The notes under the pieces: generated by a model
What the model saw: only the letters and a program-made list of their open reading frames with translations
What the model was told of the DNA's origin: nothing
Database searches by the model: none
Shown here: one piece after another, positions 26,161-35,474 of the stretch
How the letters are laid out: each line of letters starts with the position of its first letter
Numbering within the stretch: position 1 is the first letter of the stretch
Translations under genes and position numbers: made by a program
DNA from: Alicycliphilus denitrificans_A
GTDB lineage: Bacteria > Pseudomonadota > Gammaproteobacteria > Burkholderiales > Burkholderiaceae_C
Assembly (NCBI RefSeq): GCF_044792555.1
Contig: NZ_CP126238.1
Location: 1,054,001-1,118,000 of the forward strand
Direction of reading: 5' to 3'
DNA: 64,000 bases

Positions 26161-27555
26161 ATGATTAAGATATTTAATCACTATTTCCGTCAACGAACTA
26201 TTTTGCAGGCCATGGTTTACATGGTCTTGATCGTGGGCACGCTGGTTGCGTCAATGGCTTGGCAGATGGGGGGGGGTATTTTCAATGGCGCAACTATATC
26301 TTCCGGCGTCGTTCGTGGAGGGCTGATAGCCATCGGAATATTGGGTGTTAACTTCGCTCTTGGAATTTATGAATGGCCAAATCACCTGACGATGGGGCAG
26401 GTGCGTGTACGTATCATATTGTCTTTTTTTTTGGCTGTGGTTATCGTTGGAGGTATATTTCTTCTCTTGCCGCTTGATCCGCCTTATGATAACGATCAGA
26501 TTCTGCTGGTTTTGCTGCTGATGGTGAGTGCAATGTTGATCATGCGCTTGCTGGGTAATGAGATATTGCCTGCCTCTTATAGACGCCAGCGGGTGTTGAT
26601 ATATGGTACTGGGTCTCGTGCATATATTGCGGGTCAATCATTGCTCGAAAATGACCCCGGCATCGAGTTGGTGGGGTATTTTCGTGGGCCGCAAGAAAAA
26701 GAGCCGCCGGCGGTCGGGTTGGACATCGTGTCTGCCAAGGGTACTCTAACGGAGGTCGTGGAGCATTATGGCGTGAATGAAATTGTGGTGGCGGTGAATG
26801 AACGCCGGGGCGGAAGCATGCCGCTGCGAGAGTTACTGGACTGCAAGCTTCATGGCGTGCAGGTGATCGATTTGGCAACTCATTTCGAGCAACTACTTGG
26901 GCAAATCCACCTGGAGGCAGTATCGGCAGGATGGTTGATTTTTGGAGACGGTTTCAAGCAGGGTTTTGTTCGGTCCGTGGTCAAGCGTTTGTTTGATATT
27001 TTTGGCTCTGCAGTTCTGTTGCTGTTGGCATCTCCTGTAATGTTTGTCACTGCATTGATGATAATAATTGAAGGTGGTTTGCCTATTTTTTATCGTCAAG
27101 AGCGGGTTGGTCTTAATGGGCGGAATTTTAATGTCATAAAATTCCGCAGCATGCGGAAGGATGCTGAAAAAGATGGCACGCCGCGCTGGGCCGGAGCAGG
27201 GGATGCACGGGTCACGCGCGTGGGGAAAATTATTCGAAAAATGCGTATAGATGAGCTTCCGCAGCTGTTTTGCGTGCTTAAGGGGGATATGAGTCTGGTG
27301 GGGCCAAGGCCGGAGCGCCCATATTTTGTTGAGCGTCTTACGAAAGATATACCTTATTATGCATTGCGGCATGGCATAAAGCCAGGATTGACTGGCTGGG
27401 CGCAGGTGCGATATCATTATGGCGCATCTATTAAAGATGCTGAGCAAAAATTGCAATATGATTTATACTACGTTAAAAACCATTCGTGGCTTCTGGATTT
27501 GATAATTTTGTTTGAAACGGTGGGCGTGGTATTGACGGGTAAGGGAGCGCAGTAG
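26161..27555 (+). CDS. Exopolysaccharide-type sugar transferase (PEP-CTERM/EpsB-like, bacterial sugar transferase family)
   Basis: A 464-residue protein. The N-terminal half has about four to five helices and a NAD-like fold domain (VLIYGTGSRAYIAGQSLL). The C-terminal half is the phosphoglycosyl transferase: a helix at about 275-297, QERVGLNGRNFNVIKFRSM, DELPQLF, MSLVGPRPERPYF and IKPGLTGWAQV. It starts lipid-linked glycan synthesis by moving a sugar phosphate to undecaprenyl phosphate. It is clearly AT-rich (GC between about 33 and 58% in four 60-base samples, average near 43%) and has no other polysaccharide gene beside it, so it looks acquired. Confidence 0.88.
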   Translation: MIKIFNHYFRQRTILQAMVYMVLIVGTLVASMAWQMGGGIFNGATISSGVVRGGLIAIGILGVNFALGIYEWPNHLTMGQVRVRIILSFFLAVVIVGGIFLLLPLDPPYDNDQILLVLLLMVSAMLIMRLLGNEILPASYRRQRVLIYGTGSRAYIAGQSLLENDPGIELVGYFRGPQEKEPPAVGLDIVSAKGTLTEVVEHYGVNEIVVAVNERRGGSMPLRELLDCKLHGVQVIDLATHFEQLLGQIHLEAVSAGWLIFGDGFKQGFVRSVVKRLFDIFGSAVLLLLASPVMFVTALMIIIEGGLPIFYRQERVGLNGRNFNVIKFRSMRKDAEKDGTPRWAGAGDARVTRVGKIIRKMRIDELPQLFCVLKGDMSLVGPRPERPYFVERLTKDIPYYALRHGIKPGLTGWAQVRYHYGASIKDAEQKLQYDLYYVKNHSWLLDLIILFETVGVVLTGKGAQ

Positions 27556-27757
27556 CGCAGGTATGTTGATGGCTTTGTTTTTCTGTCTTGCCGAGTTTGA
27601 AGATTTCAAGTTGAAGTTAATTTGAGTCCAATCTGCCCGTGGGGTGAGGGCAATTAAATAGCGTGTTGGATCACTAATCTGGACTTGTGTGTAACGAGAT
27701 GCCCGCAAGAGGCATGGTTGCAGACATGGGGCCGCCATCAGATGCGACTCGGTGTCA
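27556..27757. other. Gap between convergent genes
   Basis: 202 AT-rich bases between the sugar transferase and the first MocR gene. It contains CTGGACTTGT at 27679-27688, close to the TauR-like motif discussed elsewhere, but in a downstream position where a promoter is not expected. No gene seen. Confidence 0.4.
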
Positions 27758-29257
27758 CTAGAAACGCATGCAGTCCATATACGCCTGCTGCAGTTCGCGC
27801 ACGCCCGCTTCAATCGACGCGCTGGGGATGGCCGAATAACCCATGCGAAAGCAGCGGCTCCGCGCGGCGGTGGGGTGTGCGAAAAACACGCTGCCCGGCT
27901 CGATCAGCACGCCGCGCGCCTGAGCCGCCTCTGCCAGCACTGTGGCGTCCAGCCCGATGGGGCCTTGCACCCAGGCGCCCGAGCCACCGTGGGCCTGGCT
28001 CACGGTGCAGTCGGGCAGCCAGCGCGACAGCGCTTCCAGTAGTATTCGGCGGCGTTCGCGGTAGGTGACGTTGAGCTTGCGAATGAAGGCGTCGTGGTGG
28101 CCCTGGGCGATGAACAGGCTGGTGATGTGGGCGTTGTTCGACGGCACGTGCCGCATCAACAGGCGCCGTAGCGCCCGCAGTTCGCGGATCAGCTCGGGCG
28201 CAGCCACGATATAGCCCAGGCGCAGACCATGGGCCAAGGTCTTGGACAGACTGCCGAGGTAGATCACACGCCCGTCCGAATCCAGGCTCTTGAGTGCGGG
28301 CAGGGGTCTTCCCGAAAAATTGAGCTCACTCTCGTGGTCGTCTTCAAACAGCACCACGTTCTTCTTGCGCGCCATGTCCAGCAAGGCCTGGCGCCTCGTC
28401 AGTGGCATGGTGACGCTGGTGGGGCACTGGTGGCTGGGCGTGACGTAGGCGTAGTCGCACTGCCCCAGTTTGCGCGAGGGCAGCAGCCCCTGCTCATCCA
28501 CCGCCAACAACAGCATGCGGCTGCTGCGCAGCGCGAAGTTGTTGCGGGCATCGGGATAGCCGGGATCCTCCATTCCCACCACCGTCTCTGGGCCCATCAG
28601 CACCTGGGCGAGCAGATAGCACGCCATCTGCGCACCGGCCGTGACCAGGATCTGATCGCGCTGCGCCACGATACCGCGCGCGGGCAGCAGTCGGTGCTGG
28701 ATCTGGCTGACCAGGCCCGGGTGGTCGCGGTCCACATGGTCCTGTGACCATTGGCGCACCGCAGGGGCCAGCAACGACTGCTGCGAACACGCGCGCCAGT
28801 CGGCCAGAGGCATGAGCGTTGCGTCGAACTGGCCGTACACAAAGGGGTAGGCGAAGTCTTGCCATTGGGCAGGCTTGGCGATGTTGCGCTGCTGGCTGAC
28901 GGCGGTCTTCAAACGCGCGCGCCAACCCAGGTCGTCACCCGAATTTTCATCGGGCTCTTTGCGACCGGCCTGACCCAGCACGATGTCGGGGTTCACGAAC
29001 AGGCCGCTGCGCTCGCGCGAGACCAGAAACCCCTTGTCCACCAGCCGTTGCAGCGCGAGCGAGACGGTGTTGCGCGAGACACCCAGGGCCTGCGCCAGGC
29101 TGCGGCTGGGTGGCATGGCGGCATCGCTGGGCACCAAGCCATCCAGAATGCTGCGCACCATCATTTCCTTGATGCGGCCTTGCAAGGTGGCGCTGCTGCC
29201 CTCGAAGCGGGGCAGCAGCTTGACCCAGATGTCGGTAACGGATTGGGCGGGACGCAT
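27758..29257 (-). CDS. MocR/TauR-type regulator 1 (GntR helix-turn-helix fused to aminotransferase fold)
   Basis: A 499-residue regulator. Residues 15-85 are a GntR winged helix (PPSRSLAQALGVSRNTVSLAL). The rest is a class I aminotransferase domain with the PLP lysine in GSLSKTLAHGLRLGY, as in PdxR, GabR and TauR. TauR in Rhodobacter activates taurine genes. This gene is divergent from the hpsN-like operon, so it probably controls it. I prefer the start at 29257, because its second copy in the island begins at the same place; 29299 is possible but would overlap a candidate operator. Confidence 0.88.
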   Translation of the reverse strand: MRPAQSVTDIWVKLLPRFEGSSATLQGRIKEMMVRSILDGLVPSDAAMPPSRSLAQALGVSRNTVSLALQRLVDKGFLVSRERSGLFVNPDIVLGQAGRKEPDENSGDDLGWRARLKTAVSQQRNIAKPAQWQDFAYPFVYGQFDATLMPLADWRACSQQSLLAPAVRQWSQDHVDRDHPGLVSQIQHRLLPARGIVAQRDQILVTAGAQMACYLLAQVLMGPETVVGMEDPGYPDARNNFALRSSRMLLLAVDEQGLLPSRKLGQCDYAYVTPSHQCPTSVTMPLTRRQALLDMARKKNVVLFEDDHESELNFSGRPLPALKSLDSDGRVIYLGSLSKTLAHGLRLGYIVAAPELIRELRALRRLLMRHVPSNNAHITSLFIAQGHHDAFIRKLNVTYRERRRILLEALSRWLPDCTVSQAHGGSGAWVQGPIGLDATVLAEAAQARGVLIEPGSVFFAHPTAARSRCFRMGYSAIPSASIEAGVRELQQAYMDCMRF

Positions 29258-29300
29258 GGGGCGGCTGGCGATGGAATTCTGGCACCAAAGAAAACCCATT

Positions 29301-29311
29301 ATGGATCTAAC
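29301..29311 (+). promoter_or_regulatory. Candidate TauR-like box upstream of hpsN-like operon
   Basis: ATGGATCTAAC in the divergent gap between MocR 1 and the hpsN-like gene. It differs by two bases from TTGGACCTAAC found before the tauX/tauY-like genes. As I recall, the Rhodobacter TauR motif is CTGGACYTAA. Confidence 0.35.
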
Positions 29312-29386
29312 ACGGCATCGCGCACAGGCCTAGCATTCCAACACCTCTTCACCGCCACCCCCACCCAACGCACCCACAGGCACACC

Positions 29387-30706
29387 ATGACCACCGAATA
29401 CCTGAAAAAAGCCACACCACCCCAGGCCACCATCGACGCGGCCACGGGTGAGACCGTGCAGCGCATGCTGGCCACCATCAAGAGCGAAGGTCGCGAAGCG
29501 GTGGAGCGTTACGCCAGCGATCTGGACGGCTATCGCGGCAAGATCGTGCTCGATGAGGCCGACATCGCCGCGGCGGTCAAGGCCGTGCCGCTGATGGTGC
29601 GCGAAGACATCGCATTCGCCCACCAGCGGGTGCGCGACTTCGCCCAGCGCCAGCGCGACTCGCTGGCCGAATTTGAAGTCGAGCTGATGAGCGGACTGGT
29701 GGCCGGCCAGAAGCTGATTCCAGTCAACACGGCAGGTTGCTATGTGCCGGGCGGGCGCTACGCCCACGCGGCGTCTGCCATCATGAGCGTGTGCACCGCG
29801 CGCGTCGCCGGTGTGCCCAACATCGTCGCCACCTCCCCCGCGCACAAAGAGGCGGGCGTCAACCCGGCCATCCTCTATGCCATGCAACTGTGCGGTGCCC
29901 ACACTGTGCTAGCGCTCGGCGGCGTGCAGGCCATCGCGGCCCTGGCGTACGGCTTGTATGCCAAGGCTCCGGCTGACATCATCGTCGGCCCCGGCAACCG
30001 TTTCGTGGCCGAAGCCAAGCGCACGCTGTTCGGCAGCATCGGCATCGACGTAGTCGCCGGGCCCACAGAGTCGGCCATCATTGCCGACGAGAGCGCCGAC
30101 GCAGAAATCGTGGCCGCCGATCTGGCCGGCCAGGCGGAGCACGGGCCGGACTCGCCGGTGTGGCTGTACACCACCTCGCGCGCGCTCGGCGAGCAGGTGA
30201 TCGCCATCATGCCGCGCGTGATCGCTGCGCTGCCGGAACCGGCCCGCTCCTCGGCCACCGCTGCCTGGCGCGATTACGGCGAGGTGGTGTTCGCACCCAC
30301 CCGCGAAGAGATTTGCGAAATCAGCGACCGCTATGCGCCGGAACACCTGCAGGTGATGGCATCCGACCTGGACTGGTGGCTGCAGCGGCTGACCAACTAC
30401 GGCTCGCTGTTCCTGGGCGAAGAAACCACCGTGGCCTACGGCGACAAATGCGCCGGCCCCAACCACATCCTTCCGACCCGGGGCGCGGCGCGGTATTCGG
30501 GCGGACTGAGCGTGGGCAAGTTCATCAAGACCGTGACCTACCAGCGACTGAACCGCGCAGCCAGCCGCGAGGTTGGCCAGGTGGCGGCACGCATTTCCCG
30601 GCTGGAAGGCATGGAAGGCCACGCCCGCACCGGCGACATCCGCCTGCAAAAGTACTTTCCGCAAGAGCAGTTCGAACTCGGTACCCTGCAAGGCCACCAG
30701 CACTGA
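29387..30706 (+). CDS. HpsN-like sulfopropanediol 3-dehydrogenase (histidinol dehydrogenase family)
   Basis: A 439-residue enzyme of the HisD family. Zinc-site residues are present in GQAEHGPDSPV (Gln-His) and YAPEHLQ (catalytic Glu-His). The C-terminal part reads TNYGSLFLGEETTVAYGDKC and NHILPTRGAARYSGGLSVGK, which is the HpsN type, not HisD. HpsN oxidises 2,3-dihydroxypropane-1-sulfonate to sulfolactate with NAD+. It has no histidine genes near it and heads an operon with an aminotransferase and a decarboxylase beside sulfonate genes, so a sulfonate or related C3 substrate is likely. Specific substrate inferred. Confidence 0.75.
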   Translation: MTTEYLKKATPPQATIDAATGETVQRMLATIKSEGREAVERYASDLDGYRGKIVLDEADIAAAVKAVPLMVREDIAFAHQRVRDFAQRQRDSLAEFEVELMSGLVAGQKLIPVNTAGCYVPGGRYAHAASAIMSVCTARVAGVPNIVATSPAHKEAGVNPAILYAMQLCGAHTVLALGGVQAIAALAYGLYAKAPADIIVGPGNRFVAEAKRTLFGSIGIDVVAGPTESAIIADESADAEIVAADLAGQAEHGPDSPVWLYTTSRALGEQVIAIMPRVIAALPEPARSSATAAWRDYGEVVFAPTREEICEISDRYAPEHLQVMASDLDWWLQRLTNYGSLFLGEETTVAYGDKCAGPNHILPTRGAARYSGGLSVGKFIKTVTYQRLNRAASREVGQVAARISRLEGMEGHARTGDIRLQKYFPQEQFELGTLQGHQH

Positions 30707-30707
30707 C

Positions 30708-31949
30708 ATGGACACCACCAACGCCCCCGCCCGCGCCGCCGACGGTTTGTGGTTCGGCAAGGATCTGAGCGCGTCCGAGCCCATTCCGGAAACCGCCATC
30801 GCGCAAGCCTTGGCGCTGATGCGCAGCGGCCGCCTGCACCGCTACGGCGAACAGGGCGCCGGCACGCCCGAGCCCTCTTTGCTGGAACAGGAATATGCGG
30901 CTTATGTAGGCACCAAATACTGCGTGGCCGTCAACTCCTGCGGCGCGGCCATGTTCCTGGCGCTCAAGGCCCTGGGCGTGCAGCCCGGTGACAAGGTGCT
31001 CACCAGCAGCTTCACGCTCGCGCCGGTGCCCGGCGCGATTGCGCACGCCGGTGCTTCGGCGGTGCTGGTCGAGACGCAAGACGACTACACCACCGTCCTG
31101 GCCGATCTGGAGCACAAGGCGGCCAGCAGCGGAGCGCGCGTGTTTTTGCTATCGCACATGCGTGGCCACATCACTGACCTGCGCGCCGTGCAGGCTATCT
31201 GCGAACGCCACCACATCGCCCTGGTCGAAGACTGCGCCCACACCATGGGCGCGCGCTGGGACGGCCAGCACACCGGTACGTTTGGTCGCATCGGCTGCTA
31301 CAGCAGCCAGACCTACAAACACATCAACTCCGGCGAAGGCGGCTTGCTGGTCACCGACGACGATGACATCGCTGCGCAGGTCATTCTGATGTCGGGCTGC
31401 TACATGATGTACGACCAGCATATGCTGCGCCCACCGGCCGAGGTGTTCGAGCGCTGGCGCTACGTCACGCCCAACTTCAGCATGCGCATGTCCAATCTGG
31501 CTGCGGCCCTGCTGCGTCCGCAAATCGCGCTGCTGCCCGAGCGGCGTCAGCGCTGGCGGCGCATCTACGACGACCTGGCCCAGGCGTTTACCAGCGTGCC
31601 CCAGATCTCGCTGCCGGTGCGCGATGCACGCGAAGATTTCGTGCCCAGTTCGATCCAGTTCTCGCTCGATTTGTCGCCCGCCCAGATCGAACATTTCCTG
31701 AACGAATGCGCGGCGCGCGGTCTGTACATCAAGTGGTTTGGCCTGCGCGTGCCCACGGCATTCACCAGCCACTTCGGTCACTGGCACTACTTGCCGGAAC
31801 AAGCGCCGCTCAAGCAGTCACAGCGCGTTCTGCGCCAGTTGCTCGATCTGCGTACTCCGCTCTCGCTCACGTCCGATGACTGCCGCCTGATCGGCCAAAT
31901 CGTGCAAGTGGCCGCCGCCGCTGCTGCCGCCCACCCGCCTGGCGGGTGA
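30708..31949 (+). CDS. DegT/DnrJ/EryC1/StrS-type PLP aminotransferase
   Basis: A 413-residue PLP enzyme. The PLP aspartate is in LVEDCAHTMGA (about residue 170) and the Schiff-base lysine in SSQTYKHINSGEGG, so it should be active. Members usually aminate keto-sugars in antibiotic or surface-glycan pathways. Here the gene starts one base after the hpsN-like stop codon, and is followed after 18 bases by a PLP decarboxylase, which points to a catabolic role. A keto-sulfonate such as sulfopyruvate is a plausible substrate, but no member of the family known to me does this. Confidence 0.85.
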   Translation: MDTTNAPARAADGLWFGKDLSASEPIPETAIAQALALMRSGRLHRYGEQGAGTPEPSLLEQEYAAYVGTKYCVAVNSCGAAMFLALKALGVQPGDKVLTSSFTLAPVPGAIAHAGASAVLVETQDDYTTVLADLEHKAASSGARVFLLSHMRGHITDLRAVQAICERHHIALVEDCAHTMGARWDGQHTGTFGRIGCYSSQTYKHINSGEGGLLVTDDDDIAAQVILMSGCYMMYDQHMLRPPAEVFERWRYVTPNFSMRMSNLAAALLRPQIALLPERRQRWRRIYDDLAQAFTSVPQISLPVRDAREDFVPSSIQFSLDLSPAQIEHFLNECAARGLYIKWFGLRVPTAFTSHFGHWHYLPEQAPLKQSQRVLRQLLDLRTPLSLTSDDCRLIGQIVQVAAAAAAAHPPGG

Positions 31950-31967
31950 ACACTAGAAAGACCTGCC

Positions 31968-33470
31968 ATGAAACCTTACCCAAACCCGACCTTTGCGCCC
32001 GAGCAGACGCTGGATCCCGCCGACTGGAACGCCTTTCGCGCCCAGGCCCACCGCCTGCTGGACGCTGCGGTGGACCGCATGGAGCGCTACCGAGAAGGCC
32101 CGGTCTGGACCGCGCTGCCACAGGCGCTGCAAGCGGACTACCAGGCGCCTTTGCCCAGCATGGGCATCGGGCCAGAAGCCACCCAGGCCCACATGGAGGC
32201 CTTGCTGCCCTACGGCGTAGGCAACACCCACCCCCGCTTTTTTGGCTGGGTGCATGGCTCGGGAACGCCGTGCAACCTCATGGCAGACATCACTGCCGCA
32301 GCCATCAATGCCAACCTCGGCGGGCGCGACCACGGCGCGATGTATGTGGAAAAGCAGGTGGTGAACTGGTGCCGCGAGCTGTTTCAGTTTCCAGCGACGT
32401 CCAGCGGCCTGATCGTGAGCGGCACATCGATCGCCACCGTCATTGCCCTGAAAGCGGCGCGCGACCGCTGCTTTGACTTCGGCAGCCGCAAAGCCGGGCT
32501 GCAAAATACCGCGCGAGGCCGGCTGGTAGGTTACACCTCGGAGCAAACCCACTCCTGCGTGGCCCGGGCCTTCGACATCCTGGGCCTGGGCACCGAAGCA
32601 TTGCGCAAGATCGCTGTCAACGGGCGCTTCGAGATCGACACCGAGGCACTTAAGGCGGCCATCGCGCAAGACCGGGCGGCCAACCTCACGCCCTTTCTCA
32701 TCGTCGGCACAGCAGGCGCTGTGAACGTCGGTGCCATCGACGATCTGGAGACCTTGGCCGATATCGCGCAGGCAGAACAGCTCTGGCTGCACATCGATGG
32801 CGCGTTCGGAGCCCTGGGTGTTCTGAGCGAGCGCCTGCGCCCACGCCTGACCGGATTGCAGCGCGCCGACTCGATAGCGTTTGATTTCCACAAGTGGCTG
32901 CACGTGAACTACGACGCTGGCTTCATCCTGATGCGCTCCGAAGAATCGCACCGCCGCGCTTTCTCAGAGCGCCCGGAATACCTCAAAGGCGCATCGCGCG
33001 GGCTGGCTGCCGGCAACCCCTGGCCGGTGGAATACGGACCGGAACTCTCGCGCGGCTTCCGCGCGCTCAAGGTCTGGGCCCAACTGGCCGAGCACGGCAC
33101 CGCCAAGCTCGGGGCGCTGATCACACAGAACTGCGAGCAGGCGGCCTACCTCGCCGAGTTGGTGAATGCATGCCCGCAGATGACGCTGGTGGCACCGGTG
33201 GCCATGAACATTTGCTGCTTCCGCTACCAGATCGAGGGCCAAGACGCAAAAACCACCGACGTGCTGAACGACGAGATCGTGGTGCAACTGCAGACCCAGG
33301 GCATCGCCGCGCCGTCCACCACGCTGGTCAATGGGCGCAACGCCATCCGCGTGAACATCACCAACCACCGCACCACGCGCGCCGATCTGGAGCTGCTGGT
33401 GCGCGAGGTGCACCGCATCGGACAGGAGCTGCTGAACACTGGTCTTGCACCGGAAAAATGGAATTTCTAA
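31968..33470 (+). CDS. Group II PLP-dependent decarboxylase
   Basis: A 500-residue decarboxylase related to glutamate, aromatic amino acid and cysteine-sulfinate decarboxylases. The PLP lysine is in DFHKWLHVNYDAG (about residue 308) and the conserved Asp in LHIDGAFGA (about 267). Length and order are normal. With sulfonate genes on both sides, L-cysteate or cysteine sulfinate (giving taurine or hypotaurine) is the most attractive substrate, but this rests on context only. Third gene of the operon; it converges with the sulfite exporter gene. Confidence 0.85.
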   Translation: MKPYPNPTFAPEQTLDPADWNAFRAQAHRLLDAAVDRMERYREGPVWTALPQALQADYQAPLPSMGIGPEATQAHMEALLPYGVGNTHPRFFGWVHGSGTPCNLMADITAAAINANLGGRDHGAMYVEKQVVNWCRELFQFPATSSGLIVSGTSIATVIALKAARDRCFDFGSRKAGLQNTARGRLVGYTSEQTHSCVARAFDILGLGTEALRKIAVNGRFEIDTEALKAAIAQDRAANLTPFLIVGTAGAVNVGAIDDLETLADIAQAEQLWLHIDGAFGALGVLSERLRPRLTGLQRADSIAFDFHKWLHVNYDAGFILMRSEESHRRAFSERPEYLKGASRGLAAGNPWPVEYGPELSRGFRALKVWAQLAEHGTAKLGALITQNCEQAAYLAELVNACPQMTLVAPVAMNICCFRYQIEGQDAKTTDVLNDEIVVQLQTQGIAAPSTTLVNGRNAIRVNITNHRTTRADLELLVREVHRIGQELLNTGLAPEKWNF

Positions 33471-33524
33471 GCCCAGGCCTGTTCAGAAACACTGCTGTCC
33501 GCTTCCGCCCCCACGTCGGATCGC

Positions 33525-34286
33525 TTACCCGGCGGTGGCGATCAAGCTCACGCCGGCCATGAGCAACAGACCGGCAGCCACGCGCGACACCGCCACCGGA
33601 GAGAGCTTCAGCGGATAGTGCCGGTTGCCCCAGGTGACTCCGAACAGCAACGGCACGGCCAGCACCGCGTAAAGGGCTGAGGCCGGCGTAAACTGCCCGG
33701 TGATCAACACCGTCGCCAGCCGCACCAGCTGGCTCAGGCCAAACATCACCAACAGCGCTTGGCGAATCACCGCCAGACTGAGAGGCTGGCGATAGAGCTT
33801 GTAGACCAGCGGAGGCCCAGCGGTGGAAAACATACCACCCATCAAGCCTGCTAGCACACCGGTCCACGCAAACGAGGCCGCTGTATCCATCTCGGTTTTG
33901 GGCTGAAACCGCATCACGAGCAAGGCAGCGGAACCCACCACCGACACCCCCAACGCGATCTTGAGCAGGAAAAGAGCGCTGTCACCGAGCCAATACAGCA
34001 AAGCCAGTCCTCCAATCACACCGATCAAGCTAGGCCAGATCGCCGGCTGGATGACCCGCCACTCGGGTGTGATCGGAAATTCGCGGAAATGGATCAGGGT
34101 CTGGCTCAACGTGATCAGCGTCACGGCATTGGCCGCGGTCGCGATCGGGATCAAGTCGAACATGCCCACCAGCGCCAAAAAAATGAGGCCAAAGGCAAAA
34201 CCCGTCAGACCTTGCACATAGGCTGCCAAAGCAACACAGAGCAATATCCAGAGCGTATTGAGAGTCAGCAAAGCATCCAGCGACAT
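33525..34286 (-). CDS. tauE: TauE/SafE-family sulfite/organosulfur exporter
   Basis: A 253-residue inner-membrane protein with about eight helices and the duplicated TauE/SafE fold (GLTGFAFGLIFLALVGMFDL; TGVLAGLMGGMFSTAGPPLVY). In taurine and sulfoacetaldehyde degraders this protein exports the sulfite released by Xsc. It is the last gene of the xsc-pta-yeiH run on the minus strand, with a 126-base gap before it. The function is well supported by family and context. Confidence 0.85.
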   Translation of the reverse strand: MSLDALLTLNTLWILLCVALAAYVQGLTGFAFGLIFLALVGMFDLIPIATAANAVTLITLSQTLIHFREFPITPEWRVIQPAIWPSLIGVIGGLALLYWLGDSALFLLKIALGVSVVGSAALLVMRFQPKTEMDTAASFAWTGVLAGLMGGMFSTAGPPLVYKLYRQPLSLAVIRQALLVMFGLSQLVRLATVLITGQFTPASALYAVLAVPLLFGVTWGNRHYPLKLSPVAVSRVAAGLLLMAGVSLIATAG

Positions 34287-34412
34287 GGCGAAGAGATTTT
34301 TTCAGAGAACGCAATCGACCGCAGAACGCCAGCCGCCGATGGGCCGATGCAAAACGCACCGCAAAGCCACGGCCGGGCTGCGCCACCATCAGGTGGCGCG
34401 GCACTCACTGTT

Positions 34413-35474
34413 TCAAAAGTAACCTTGCTGGCGCGCGATGATGGCGGCCAACACCAAGACAGCCATCCAGACCGTCTCCACCAGCAACAGGGAAAACGGC
34501 CGCCAGCCTGCTTTGGCCAGTTGCTGGAACGAGGTCTTGATGCCCAGTGCGGCAATCGCCACCACCAAACACAGGCGCGAGATATCACTCAATCCCTTGC
34601 CGACTTCGGCCGGCACAAATCCCAGTGAGTTGATCGCTACCAGGATCACAAACACCCAGAGAAACCAGGGCACCAGGGGTTGCTTCTTGGCTGCGGCGTG
34701 GCCGCCATTGGCCGCAATTTCGTGCTCTGCGCGCTCGCGCTCGGTCTTGAACATGGCCGAAACCACCACCACCACCACCGCGAGCATGGAGACGCGGAAT
34801 AGTTTGACGATGGTGGCGTAGTCACCGGTTGGATGGTCAATCATGTACCCTGCGCCGACCACCTGGGCTACGTCGTGGATGGTGCCACCCAGGAACAGGC
34901 CAGCCAGTTCGGGGGGTAGGTTGAGCGCACGCGCGATCAGCGGGTATACCACCATGGCCACGGTGGACAACACAGTCACAGTGACCACCACCATCAGCGT
35001 GAAACGCTCGCTTTCCTTAGTGCGCGGCAGCACCGACGAGATCGCCAGCGCGGCTGAGGCGCCGCAGATCGCCACAGAACCACCGGAGAGCACACCCTGG
35101 GCGCGATCCAGCCCCAGACGCTTGCCCAGCAGATAGCCGACCAGCAAGGTGGTGACCACCGCAACGATCACGATTGCAGCGGTCGACCAGCCCAGACCGG
35201 CGATCTGCGCGGCGGTGATGCGTGCACCCAGCAAGCCCACGCCCAGGCGCAGCACATTGCGCGAACAGAACTCGATGCCGGGCTTGGCCTTGGGGTCCGA
35301 GCTGAGGTAGTGGAACGCGACGCCGAAAAACAGTGCATAAAGCAGCTGCGGACCACCGTGGAGGGTGGAGACCAGGGTTGCGGCCATAGCCACCACAGCG
35401 GCCAGCAGTGTGCCGGGCAGCACATGCAGCACGAACTTCACTGGCTGCAGCCCGCTGGAGACGGCCGCGCTCAT
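34413..35474 (-). CDS. YeiH-family putative sulfate/sulfite exporter
   Basis: A 353-residue membrane protein of UPF0324 (YeiH/YtfL-like), about ten helices with the GVGLLGARIT, SVAICGASAALAI and FLGGTIHDVAQVVGAG motifs. Members next to sulfonate genes have been proposed to export sulfate or sulfite. The ATGA overlap with the pta stop codon fixes the start at 35474 and shows coupling. It gives the island a second sulfur exporter in addition to TauE. Confidence 0.85.
   Translation of the reverse strand: MSAAVSSGLQPVKFVLHVLPGTLLAAVVAMAATLVSTLHGGPQLLYALFFGVAFHYLSSDPKAKPGIEFCSRNVLRLGVGLLGARITAAQIAGLGWSTAAIVIVAVVTTLLVGYLLGKRLGLDRAQGVLSGGSVAICGASAALAISSVLPRTKESERFTLMVVVTVTVLSTVAMVVYPLIARALNLPPELAGLFLGGTIHDVAQVVGAGYMIDHPTGDYATIVKLFRVSMLAVVVVVVSAMFKTERERAEHEIAANGGHAAAKKQPLVPWFLWVFVILVAINSLGFVPAEVGKGLSDISRLCLVVAIAALGIKTSFQQLAKAGWRPFSLLLVETVWMAVLVLAAIIARQQGYF

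Noticed and set aside
29387..30706. Histidinol dehydrogenase (hisD)
   Set aside because: The C-terminal motifs are of the HpsN type, and no histidine genes are near; it lies in a sulfonate island.
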